From positions 1-64,000 of the forward strand of contig NZ_JADOTW010000004.1 in assembly GCF_015645095.1 (NCBI RefSeq): a stretch of 64,000 nucleotides of DNA. Direction: 5' to 3'. The notes beneath the pieces were generated by a model that worked only from the letters and a program-made list of their open reading frames with translations, made no database searches and was not told the DNA's origin. Position numbers and translations under genes: made by a program. The stretch is from Halomonas sp. 328. Its GTDB lineage: Bacteria; Pseudomonadota; Gammaproteobacteria; Pseudomonadales; Halomonadaceae. Below are positions 28,826-36,458 of the stretch, piece after piece; positions within the stretch are counted from its first letter, which is position 1, and every line of letters begins with the position of its first letter.

Positions 28826-29565
28826 GTGCCGTGGCAATCTGGCATCGCTACGGTCGCGGCCTGGCGCCGCTGTTATGGGGGGCGGGTCTGGTGGGGCTGC
28901 TGGCCTGGCTGCCCCGGGCCGAGGGCTTCTTCCGTTGGCTGGCGCCCGGGGCCCGGGTGGTGATCTACCCCCGGGACGACTTCACCGCCCTGTTGCTCAA
29001 TCACCTGGCCCTGGTGGGGGTGGCCTCGGGGCTGGCGATCCTGCTCGGGGTGGGGGCGGCCCTGGTGGTGACGCGCCCCTGGGGACGCGACTTCCTGCCC
29101 CTGGCCAGCCAGCTCGCTGCCATGGGGCAGACCTTCCCGCCGGTGGCCGTGCTGGCCCTGGCGGTGCCGAGCCTCGGCTTCGGCGCCCTGCCCACGGTGG
29201 TGGCCCTGGTGCTCTACGGGTTGCTGCCGATCCTGCGCAACGGCCTGGCCGGCATCGAAGGGATCGACCCCGCGGTGCGCGAGGCGGCCCGGGGCATGGG
29301 CATGTCCCCTGGACAGGTCCTCTGGCGACTGGAACTGCCCCTGGCGGCACCGGTGATGCTGGCCGGCATCCGCACCTCGGTGACGGTGGGCATCGCCACC
29401 GCCGCCATCGGCTCCACCATCGGCGCCAAGACCCTGGGTGACCCCATCATCGCCGGCATCGTCAACGGCAACAGCGCCTATATCCTCCAGGGGGCGCTGC
29501 TGATCGGCGTCCTGGCCCTGACCCTCGATAGTCTCTTCGAGGCCCTGACGCCGCGGCGCCGCTGA
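28822..29565 (+). CDS. yehW: Osmoprotectant ABC transporter permease, YehW-like
   Basis: 247 residues, five to six membrane segments, and the EAA loop AVREAARGMGMSPGQVLW, nearly the same as in YehY. The length matches E. coli YehW (243). It pairs with YehY as a heterodimeric channel. It is the last gene of the operon; the next gene has its own regulatory region about 200 bases on. Confidence 0.9.
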   Translation: MSAVAIWHRYGRGLAPLLWGAGLVGLLAWLPRAEGFFRWLAPGARVVIYPRDDFTALLLNHLALVGVASGLAILLGVGAALVVTRPWGRDFLPLASQLAAMGQTFPPVAVLALAVPSLGFGALPTVVALVLYGLLPILRNGLAGIEGIDPAVREAARGMGMSPGQVLWRLELPLAAPVMLAGIRTSVTVGIATAAIGSTIGAKTLGDPIIAGIVNGNSAYILQGALLIGVLALTLDSLFEALTPRRR

Positions 29566-29602
29566 ATCTTCTGATCTTTGGTCGATAACCCGGAAAATTC
29601 TC

Positions 29603-29646
29603 TTGGCAGGGGCGGCTTTGGCTGGTTATCTTAACGTTAACGTCAA
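29603..29646 (+). promoter_or_regulatory. Predicted bkd promoter with a LiuR-like palindrome
   Basis: TTGGCA (29603-29608) and TATCTT (29627-29632) form a modest promoter with an 18-base spacer. A 16-base near-perfect palindrome, TTAACGTTAACGTCAA (29631-29646), overlaps the -10 and probable start. It resembles sites described for the MerR-family regulator LiuR of branched-chain amino-acid catabolism. The palindrome is seen; the regulator is inferred, and no merR gene lies in the window. Confidence 0.5.
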
Positions 29647-29762
29647 CTGCGGCGTCGTTGATCCAGCGCTGGAGCGAATCGCTGGCGGCTGACTAGAGTA
29701 AAGATGACACTTGCCCCCACAAGGGGCGAGAGATTCCTCACCACTACCCAAGGAAGAGGATC

Positions 29763-30953
29763 ATGACCACAACAACAGCTTCCCAGGTCATCCATGAGCC
29801 GCGCTTCATGGCCGGCGATGAATTCCATATCGCCACCTTCGCGCTGCTCCAGCAGGACGGCACCCTCTTCGAGGGCGCCCAGGCCCCGGAGCTCGACCGC
29901 GAGACCGCCCGGCGCATCTACCACACCATGGTGCTGACTCGGGTGCTCGACGAGCGCATGCTGGCGGCCCAGCGCCAGGGGCGGCTCTCCTTCTACATGC
30001 AGTGCACCGGGGAGGAGGCGGCGGTGATCGGCAGCGCCGCGGCCCTCGACGATGACGACATGATCATGGCCCAGTACCGGGAGCAGGGCGCCCTGGCCTA
30101 CCGCGGCTTCAGCATCGACGAGTTCATGAACCAGCTGTTCGGCAACGCCGAGGACTACGGCAAGGGGCGCCAGATGCCGATCCACTACGGCAGCGCCAAG
30201 CTCCACTACATGACCATCTCCTCGCCCCTGGCCACCCAGATTCCCCAGGCCGCCGGCTACGCCTATGGTCAGAAACTCGACGGCCAGGGCCGCTGCACCA
30301 TCACCTACTTCGGTGAGGGGGCCGCCTCCGAGGGGGACTTCCACGCCGCCCTCAACATGGCCGCGGTGCACCGGGCGCCGGTGATCTTCTTCTGTCGCAA
30401 CAACGGCTACGCCATCTCCACCCCCTCGGTGGAGCAGTTCGCCGCCGACGGGGTCGCCCCCCGGGCCTTCGGCTACAAGATGCACGTGATCCGCGTCGAC
30501 GGTAACGATGTCCTGGCGGTCTACGCCGCCACCCGGGAGGCGCGGCGCATCGCCGTGGAGCACAACCAGCCGGTGCTGATCGAGGCCATGACCTATCGCC
30601 TGGCGGCCCACTCCTCCTCGGACGACCCCTCCGGCTACCGCAGCAAGAAGGAGGAGGCGCTATGGCGGGAGAAGGACCCGGTCAATCGCATGCGCCTGTG
30701 GATGCTGGCCCGGGAGTGGTGGAGCGATGACGAGGAGAAGGCGCTCCAGGAGACGCTGCGTCGCGAGGTACTGGAGACCATGAAACGCGCCGAGAAGCGC
30801 CCGCCGCCGCCCCTGGCGAGCCTGGTGGAGGACGTCTACGCCGAGGTGCCGAGGCACCTCAAGGAACAGCTCGACGCCCTGGAGGCCCATGTGCGCCGCC
30901 ATCCGGAGGCCTACCCCAAGAGTGCCCCGGGCCTCGACCAGGGAGGAGCCTGA
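29763..30953 (+). CDS. bkdA1: Branched-chain 2-oxoacid dehydrogenase E1 alpha subunit
   Basis: Thiamine-diphosphate-dependent decarboxylase subunit of the BCKDH complex acting on 2-oxo acids from Val, Leu and Ile. The 396 residues read like mitochondrial BCKDHA: SFYMQCTGEEAAVIGSAAAL, GKGRQMPIHYG, TISSPLATQIPQAAG, and the ThDP motif FGEGAASEGDFHAA...RNNGYAIS. The region SSSDDPSGYRSKKE corresponds to the segment phosphorylated in the mammalian enzyme. Its C-terminal tail [12 protein letters not shown] is repeated twice downstream. It starts at the second base of an AGGAAGAGGATCATG context and is first in the operon. Confidence 0.93.
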   Translation: MTTTTASQVIHEPRFMAGDEFHIATFALLQQDGTLFEGAQAPELDRETARRIYHTMVLTRVLDERMLAAQRQGRLSFYMQCTGEEAAVIGSAAALDDDDMIMAQYREQGALAYRGFSIDEFMNQLFGNAEDYGKGRQMPIHYGSAKLHYMTISSPLATQIPQAAGYAYGQKLDGQGRCTITYFGEGAASEGDFHAALNMAAVHRAPVIFFCRNNGYAISTPSVEQFAADGVAPRAFGYKMHVIRVDGNDVLAVYAATREARRIAVEHNQPVLIEAMTYRLAAHSSSDDPSGYRSKKEEALWREKDPVNRMRLWMLAREWWSDDEEKALQETLRREVLETMKRAEKRPPPPLASLVEDVYAEVPRHLKEQLDALEAHVRRHPEAYPKSAPGLDQGGA

Positions 30954-30954
30954 G

Positions 30955-31077
30955 ATGTCGACGACGATGACTCTGTTGCAGGCGATCAATCACGCCCTGA
31001 TGGCCTGTGTACGCCGCCATCCGGAGGCCTATCCCAAGCGTGCCCCTGACGTCACCGCCGACCAGGGAGGTGCCTGA
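30955..31077 (+). CDS. Chimeric mini-ORF 1 (E1beta-like head, E1alpha-like tail)
   Basis: 40 codons. Residues 1-17 ([17 protein letters not shown]) resemble the E1beta N-terminus ([17 protein letters not shown]). Residues 18-40 ([12 protein letters not shown], then DQGGA) resemble the E1alpha C-terminus. It lies one base after the E1alpha stop with GGGAGG before its ATG, so it should be translated if the operon is. No family is known to me. It may be a by-product of the repeat or a translational relay. Confidence 0.5.
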   Translation: MSTTMTLLQAINHALMACVRRHPEAYPKRAPDVTADQGGA

Positions 31078-31078
31078 G

Positions 31079-31195
31079 ATGCCGACGACGATGACTCTGC
31101 TGCAGGCGACCAATCACGCCCTGATGGCCAATATGCGCCGCCATCCGGAGGCCTATCCCAAGAGTGCCCCGGACCTCGACCAGGGAGGTGTCTGA
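31079..31195 (+). CDS. Chimeric mini-ORF 2 (E1beta-like head, E1alpha-like tail)
   Basis: 38 codons with the same plan as mini-ORF 1: [17 protein letters not shown] fused to [20 protein letters not shown]. It begins one base after the first mini-ORF stop, with GGGAGG 9 bases before the ATG, and ends one base before the true E1beta ATG. The retained frame, start, stop and ribosome site argue that it is translated, or that termination-reinitiation must be preserved to reach E1beta. Function unknown. Confidence 0.5.
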   Translation: MPTTMTLLQATNHALMANMRRHPEAYPKSAPDLDQGGV

Positions 31196-31196
31196 G

Positions 31197-32174
31197 ATGC
31201 CGACCATGAATCTGTTGCAGGCGATCAACAATGCCCTGGATATCGCCATGGAGAGTGACCCGCGGGTACTCTGCTTCGGCGAGGACGTGGGCGGCTTCGG
31301 CGGCGTCTTCCGCGCCACCAGCCACCTCCAGGAGAAGTATGGCCGCGAGCGCTGCTTCAATACCCCCCTGGTGGAGCAGGGCATCATCGGCTTCGCCAAC
31401 GGCCTGGCGGCCCAGGGCCACAAGCCGGTGGCGGAGATCCAGTTCGCCGACTACATCTTCCCGGCCTTCGACCAGATCGTTAACGAGTCCGCCAAGTTCC
31501 GCTACCGCTCCGGCAGCCTCTTCGAGGTGGGCGGCCTGACCATACGCACCCCCTATGGGGGCGGCATCTCGGGGGGGCTCTACCACTCCCAGTCGCCGGA
31601 GGCCTATTTCGCCCATACCCCGGGCCTGAAGATCGTCGTGCCGCGCAACCCCCATCAGGCCAAGGGCCTGCTGCTGGCGGCGATCCGCGATCCCGACCCG
31701 GTACTCTTCTTCGAGCCCAAGCGACTCTATCGCGCCTCCACCGGCGAGGTGCCCGAGGCGGATTACCAGTTGCCCCTGGGCGAGGCCGAGGTGATCAAGG
31801 AGGGCAGCGACGTGACCCTGCTGGCCTGGGGGGCCCAGATGGAGGTCACCGAGAAGGCCGCCGAGCTGGCCGAGAAGGAGGGCATCTCCTGCGAGGTGAT
31901 CGACCTGCGCAGCATCCTGCCCTGGGACGTGGAGACCGTGGCCCAGTCGGTGCTCAAGACCGGCCGCCTGGTGATCAGCCACGAGGCGCCGCTGACCGGC
32001 GGCTTCGCCGGCGAGATCGCCGCCACCATCGCCGAGCGCTGTTTCCTCTACCTGGAGTCGCCGATCCAGCGGGTGACCGGCCTGGATACCCCCTTCCCCC
32101 TGACCCTGGAGAAGGAGTACCTGCCGAACCACCTGAAGATCGTCGAGGCCATCAAGGCCAGCATCGAGTTCTAG
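31197..32174 (+). CDS. bkdA2: Branched-chain 2-oxoacid dehydrogenase E1 beta subunit
   Basis: 325 residues, transketolase-like pyrimidine-binding domain plus C-terminal transketolase domain. Recognisable blocks are [67 protein letters not shown] and the C-terminal [14 protein letters not shown]. It forms the alpha2beta2 E1 heterotetramer with BkdA1. The ATG at 31197 ([11 protein letters not shown]) is preferred over 31164, which lies inside mini-ORF 2 and lacks a ribosome site. It lies downstream of two mini-ORFs rather than directly next to bkdA1. Confidence 0.93.
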   Translation: MPTMNLLQAINNALDIAMESDPRVLCFGEDVGGFGGVFRATSHLQEKYGRERCFNTPLVEQGIIGFANGLAAQGHKPVAEIQFADYIFPAFDQIVNESAKFRYRSGSLFEVGGLTIRTPYGGGISGGLYHSQSPEAYFAHTPGLKIVVPRNPHQAKGLLLAAIRDPDPVLFFEPKRLYRASTGEVPEADYQLPLGEAEVIKEGSDVTLLAWGAQMEVTEKAAELAEKEGISCEVIDLRSILPWDVETVAQSVLKTGRLVISHEAPLTGGFAGEIAATIAERCFLYLESPIQRVTGLDTPFPLTLEKEYLPNHLKIVEAIKASIEF

Positions 32175-32197
32175 GCCGATAGTCGAGGAGAGCGACA

Positions 32198-33847
32198 ATG
32201 AGCGATTTTATGCTGCCCGATATCGGCGAAGGTATCGTGGAGTGCGAAGTGGTCAAGTGGCTGGTCAGCGAGGGCGAGACCATCAGCGAGGACCAGCCGG
32301 TGGCCGAGGTGATGACCGACAAGGCCCTGGTGGAGATTCCCGCCCCCTATGCGGGCAAGGTGACCCGCCTCTATTACCGGGAGGGAGAGATCGCCAAGGT
32401 GCATGCGCCGCTGTTCGCCCTGGTTGCCGAGGGCGAGGCGGAGGGCGAGGCCCAGGACCCATCGCCCACCCAGACCGAGCGCCAGGCCGATAGCCAACCC
32501 CGCAGCGACGCGGCATCGGGCGTGGCGGCCCCCGAGGCGAGCCCGGCCGGCAAGGACTTTATCCTGCCGGATATCGGCGAAGGCATCGTCGAGTGCGAGA
32601 TCGTCGAGTGGCGCATCGCCGAGGGCGAGACGGTGGCCGAGGATCAGCCGGTGGTGGACGTGATGACCGACAAGGCGATGGTCGAGATCACCGCCCCGGA
32701 GGCGGGGCGGGTGACCCGGCTCCACTACGCCCAGGGCGAGAGTGCCCGGGTGCATACGCCGCTGTTTGCCTATCTCCCGGAGGGGGCAGAGGCCGAGACG
32801 GCGTCTCCCCAGCCGGCCCAGGGCGTCGCCGCCCAGCGCCAGGCCGTGGCTCCTGCTCAGGGGGCAGCCCCGGCGCAGTCGACGCCCGCCAAGGAGGCCC
32901 AGACGGCAGCGAAAGGAGAGGGCCCCTATGGGCGGACCCCTGCCAGTCCCGCGGTGCGTCGCCTGGTGCGCGAGCATGGCCTGACGCTGGCGGCGATTCC
33001 CGGCTCCGGCAAGGAGGGGCGGGTGCTCAAGGAGGATGTGCTGCGCTACCTGGAGGCGCCCCAGGCCGGCGATGCGGACGAGTCGGCGGCCTCCCGGACG
33101 CCCCCCGCGCCGGCCCCGACCGGTTCGCAGGCCGCTGCGCAGGCCGAGGTCCGGGTGGAGCCGCTGCGCGGCGTCCAGGCGGCCATGGCCAAGCGCATGG
33201 TCGCCTCGGCCCAGTCGATTCCCCATTTCGCCTATGGCGACGAGTTCGATGTCACCGAGCTGGTGACCCTGCGCGAGCGCCTCAAGGTCAAGGCCGAGGC
33301 CCGGGGCGTGCGCCTGACCCTGATGCCCTTCTTTATGAAGGCACTGGCCCTGGCCGCGCTCGAGTACCCGATCGTCAATAGCCGCCTGGACGAGGCGGCG
33401 GGGGAGATCCACTACCTGCCCCGGGTCAACGTGGGCATGGCGGTGGATGGTAAGGCGGGCCTGATCGTGCCCAACGTCAAGGGCGTGGAGGAACTGAGCC
33501 TGCTGGAGATCGCCGCCGAGGTGAGTCGCCTGACCGAGGCGGCCCGGGAGGGGCGCGTGGCCCAGGCGGACCTCACCGGTGGCACCGTGACCATCTCCAA
33601 TATCGGCGCCCTGGGCGGCACCTATGCGGTGCCCATCATCAATGCCCCGGAGGCGGCCATCGTCGCCATCGGCAAGACCCAGTGGCTGCCGCGCTTCGAT
33701 GCCGATGGCCAGGTGGCACGCCGGGCGATCATGACCGCCACCTGGTGCGGCGATCACCGGCTGATCGATGGCGGTACCATCGCCCGCTTCGCCAATGCCT
33801 GGAAGGGCTATCTGGAGGACCCCGAGAGCCTGCTATTGGCGTTGTAG
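32198..33847 (+). CDS. bkdB: Branched-chain 2-oxoacid dehydrogenase E2 (dihydrolipoyl acyltransferase), two lipoyl domains
   Basis: 549 residues. Two lipoyl domains are present (about 1-75 and 112-190) with lipoyl lysines Lys42 and Lys159 in MTDKA(L/M)VE. An Ala/Pro-rich linker leads to the peripheral subunit-binding domain (SPAVRRLVREHGLTLAAI, about 250-290) and the catalytic core with DHRLIDG (His520). Bacterial BCKDH E2 proteins usually have one lipoyl domain, so the duplicated domain is notable but not unique. No E3 (lipoamide dehydrogenase) gene follows, so E3 must come from elsewhere. Confidence 0.93.
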   Translation: MSDFMLPDIGEGIVECEVVKWLVSEGETISEDQPVAEVMTDKALVEIPAPYAGKVTRLYYREGEIAKVHAPLFALVAEGEAEGEAQDPSPTQTERQADSQPRSDAASGVAAPEASPAGKDFILPDIGEGIVECEIVEWRIAEGETVAEDQPVVDVMTDKAMVEITAPEAGRVTRLHYAQGESARVHTPLFAYLPEGAEAETASPQPAQGVAAQRQAVAPAQGAAPAQSTPAKEAQTAAKGEGPYGRTPASPAVRRLVREHGLTLAAIPGSGKEGRVLKEDVLRYLEAPQAGDADESAASRTPPAPAPTGSQAAAQAEVRVEPLRGVQAAMAKRMVASAQSIPHFAYGDEFDVTELVTLRERLKVKAEARGVRLTLMPFFMKALALAALEYPIVNSRLDEAAGEIHYLPRVNVGMAVDGKAGLIVPNVKGVEELSLLEIAAEVSRLTEAAREGRVAQADLTGGTVTISNIGALGGTYAVPIINAPEAAIVAIGKTQWLPRFDADGQVARRAIMTATWCGDHRLIDGGTIARFANAWKGYLEDPESLLLAL

Positions 33848-34067
33848 GTATCTCTTGGGTCAACTCCGAGGCAAAGGCAGAGTGATCTCCGCTGGAAGGG
33901 CGTAGGGGCGCTGGGGGCAGGTCAGAGCGGGGGTCCTATGCCAGGGAGGGCATCGGTAGCGCCCAGGGATGGGTTTACAGCGCCCCGCGAAGGCCTGTCC
34001 CCAGAGTAGCCCCGAGCCTCGGCAGAGAGGTCGCGAACTGCGAGTGCCTCGGCAATTAGGAGAGTCG

Positions 34068-35891
34068 ATGAGCCAGGCGCCCCTGCAGCAGTTCTATATT
34101 CCCGAAGAGCAGTCCATCTACCTGCTCAGCCAGGACGATGCCCGCAAGCTGCGCGAGTGGGTGGCCCTGTGTCGCACCCAGCTCGAGCAGCTCGGCTACC
34201 GGGAGATCGAGCTGGTGGGCAAGGGCGCCTACGGCTTCGTCTTCGCCGGGGTCACCGCCCTCGGCCAGCAGTATGTCTTCAAGTTCAGCCGCGTGACCCT
34301 GCCGGCTCACCTCCAGGAGCGCCTCGAGGAAGAGGCCTTTATGCTCGAGCAGGTGGAGCACCCCCGGGTGCCCCGGCTGATCGCCTACCAGCGGGTGCGC
34401 AACCAGTCGATCCTGGTGATGGAGCGGGCCCCGGGGCTCAACCTGGAGGAGGTGTCACTCAGGGAGGGGCGATTGTCACCGCGCCTGGTGGTGCGCATCG
34501 CCGATCAACTGGCGGACATCCTGCGCCACCTGCGCCGGGAATCCGGCGTCACCGGCAAGCCGGTGATCCACGGCGATATCAAGCCCTCCAACCTAGTCTT
34601 CGATGCTGCCCGGGAGGAGGTGGCGCTGATCGACTGGGGCTCCTCGGTGTTCGCCCAGCTGGACGCCAATGGCCAGTTCGTGGCGTCCAACGTCATGGAG
34701 CTGATGTCCGACAACCTCCAGCAGACCAATGCCCGGCTGGGGGACGTCTACTTTATCGGCGAGGAGCAACTGAACGGGGCCCTCTCCTCGCCACGCTTCG
34801 ACGAGCAGGGGGCCGCCGCCACCCTCTATGCCCTGGCCTCGGCCCAGTCCTGCCGCTTCGGCCACCGGGTGATCCCCGCCACCTCCCTGGGCCTGCCCAT
34901 GGAGTTCGCCCGCCTGCTGGACGCCATGCTCGACCCCGAGCCGGGCCGGCGGGCCCGGGCCGGGGACTACTTCCTGCGCGAGATGCCACGCCTGGCCCGG
35001 GTGGTGATGGTCGACCTGCCGACGCCCGCCGAGAGCGCCCTGGTGCCGGTCTGGGCCCGTCCCGCCGGCCGCGAGATCGACACCGTGGTCTACTCCTCCC
35101 GCAAGGCCTTCCTGCGCGAGGAGCATGCCGAGGAGACCCTCAACGACGTCAACGACGTCCAGCTGGATCGCTACTACAAGAATTTCATGCAGGGCATGGG
35201 CGAGACCGAGAAGGCCTTCCTGGCGGCGGTGAGCCGGCTCGGCAAGTACCCGGTGGTGGGGGGGCTGGCGGTGCGCTGGGAGGCCGATGGCGTCTATATC
35301 GATACCTCCCTCAACCTGCACGCTCCGGATCTCAAGCCCGCCTTCGTGGCGGCGGTCAACAACCTGGTCAACCTGGCGCGGGGCATCTATCGCCAGGGCA
35401 TCTTCAAGAGCTGCCTGTTCAATGCCCGGGACACCCTGCATATCGACCGCCACGGCCCGGAGCAGCCGTTTCGTCTCGCCCCGGACATGCGCCTGCCCTA
35501 CGAGGTGAGCGCCGCCCCGGAGCTTGAGGACCGCAGCCGGGTCCACTCCTATTTCGAGGATGGCCCCGACCCGGAGGAGTTCCTGGTGCTCCCCGACGAG
35601 ATCATCCTCTCCCTGGAGGCCCTCAACCAGATCCACCACACCGGCATGATCATCTTCGAGGCGCTGCCCACCCACCTCAAGATCCACAGCTACTACCGGC
35701 TGCTGGACCCGGCCCGGGAGGCGGAGTTCTGCCGCTACCTGGACGATATCTTGAGCGCCGTGGGACTGATCGAGGGGCTCGGCGTCTCCGGGTTCATGAA
35801 GATGCCCTACAAGGACACCCGCTTCTTCTCGCATATCGAGCAGATGCCGGAGCGCTACTATCCCAAGAACCCCCGCCGCGTGGAGGCATGA
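34068..35891 (+). CDS. Protein kinase-like protein with unknown C-terminal domain
   Basis: 607 residues. An N-terminal eukaryotic-like kinase fold (about 45-330) has a glycine loop GKGAYGFVF (51-59), the ATP-anchoring Lys72 in YVFKFS, a catalytic loop HGDIKPSN (168-175) and IDWGSS (Asp189) in place of DFG. The second half (about 345-607) carries no domain I recognise; it has conserved-looking blocks such as GGLAVRWEADGVYIDTSLNL and LKIHSYYRLL. The ATG at 34068 follows TTAGGAGAG. It lies 220 bases after bkdB on the same strand, probably with its own promoter. Its substrate is unknown; phosphorylation of the neighbouring E1 is only a hypothesis. Confidence 0.8.
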   Translation: MSQAPLQQFYIPEEQSIYLLSQDDARKLREWVALCRTQLEQLGYREIELVGKGAYGFVFAGVTALGQQYVFKFSRVTLPAHLQERLEEEAFMLEQVEHPRVPRLIAYQRVRNQSILVMERAPGLNLEEVSLREGRLSPRLVVRIADQLADILRHLRRESGVTGKPVIHGDIKPSNLVFDAAREEVALIDWGSSVFAQLDANGQFVASNVMELMSDNLQQTNARLGDVYFIGEEQLNGALSSPRFDEQGAAATLYALASAQSCRFGHRVIPATSLGLPMEFARLLDAMLDPEPGRRARAGDYFLREMPRLARVVMVDLPTPAESALVPVWARPAGREIDTVVYSSRKAFLREEHAEETLNDVNDVQLDRYYKNFMQGMGETEKAFLAAVSRLGKYPVVGGLAVRWEADGVYIDTSLNLHAPDLKPAFVAAVNNLVNLARGIYRQGIFKSCLFNARDTLHIDRHGPEQPFRLAPDMRLPYEVSAAPELEDRSRVHSYFEDGPDPEEFLVLPDEIILSLEALNQIHHTGMIIFEALPTHLKIHSYYRLLDPAREAEFCRYLDDILSAVGLIEGLGVSGFMKMPYKDTRFFSHIEQMPERYYPKNPRRVEA

Positions 35892-35897
35892 ACGACG

Positions 35898-35917
35898 GCG
35901 CCGCCCGAAGGCGGCGC
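35898..35917. terminator. Hairpin between convergent kinase-like and MarR genes
   Basis: The stem GCGCCGCC (35898-35905) and GGCGGCGC (35910-35917) around CGAA lies between two converging stops. There is no T run on either side, so it is a weak or Rho-assisted terminator. Confidence 0.45.
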
Positions 35918-35927
35918 AGGTGTCAGG

Positions 35928-36458
35928 TTACAGCGAGGCGGCGGAGCGGGCCGCCTGATCGTAGAGCCCCGACATGGCCCTGAGCATGCCGGCGATCTGG
36001 TGCATCTCCTCGCGACCGATGCCCATGGAGGAGAGTGACTCCACCAGACAGGCCTCGCGAATCTCCGCATACTTCATGCAGGCCGCCCGGCCCGCCTCGC
36101 TGGTCCGGAAGAAGGTCTCCTTGCCGTGCTTCTCGCCGCTGACCAGGCCCAGCTTGGTGAGCTTCTTCAGCGCATAGGTCACCGTATGGGTGTCCTCCAC
36201 GTTGAGCACCAGGCAGATATCCGCCTGGCGCTTGGCGCGCTCCCGGTGATTGACGCTATGCAGCACCAGCACGTCCAGGGCGCCCAGCTCCGGAAAGCCG
36301 CTGGCGGTCATGCAGCGCACCATCCAACGGTTGAAGGCGTGGCTGGAGATGATCAGGCCGAATTCGAATTCCGAGAGCTCCTGGGCGCTGCGCGACAGGT
36401 GCTCGGAGGAGACGATGGGCCCGCGCGGATCGGCGGCCCTGCTAGGTGCTTGACTCAT
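35928..36458 (-). CDS. MarR-type winged-helix regulator of the TRAP/pxp locus
   Basis: 176 residues. The middle (about 65-125) has the MarR winged helix: FPELGALDVLVLHSVNH, the recognition-helix region LNVEDTHTVTYALKKLTKLGL, and the wing VSGEKHGKETFFRTSEAG. The gene starts exactly after the dctM stop (TAAATG), so it is the last gene of the TRAP operon. The AATTTATCGATAAATT palindrome in the divergent dctP-pxpA region is a plausible operator. The ligand is unknown; 5-oxoproline or glutamate would suit the neighbours. Confidence 0.8.
   Translation of the reverse strand: MSQAPSRAADPRGPIVSSEHLSRSAQELSEFEFGLIISSHAFNRWMVRCMTASGFPELGALDVLVLHSVNHRERAKRQADICLVLNVEDTHTVTYALKKLTKLGLVSGEKHGKETFFRTSEAGRAACMKYAEIREACLVESLSSMGIGREEMHQIAGMLRAMSGLYDQAARSAASL

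Larger units (their letters stand above)
30889..31235 (+). repeat. Imperfect tandem repeat spanning the E1alpha/E1beta junction
   Basis: The junction sequence (E1alpha tail, GGGAGG ribosome site, TGAG-ATG, first helix of E1beta) occurs three times. Stops fall at 30953, 31077 and 31195 (periods 124 and 118) and starts at 30955, 31079 and 31197. Copies differ at scattered positions and by a 6-base length change, so they are not an assembly duplicate. Each copy keeps the stop, the start and the ribosome site. Confidence 0.9.

Noticed and set aside
30889-31077. A 62-codon frame starting inside the E1alpha gene
   Set aside because: The first 22 codons are a shadow of the E1alpha tail; only the part from 30955 has a ribosome site and the meaningful sequence.
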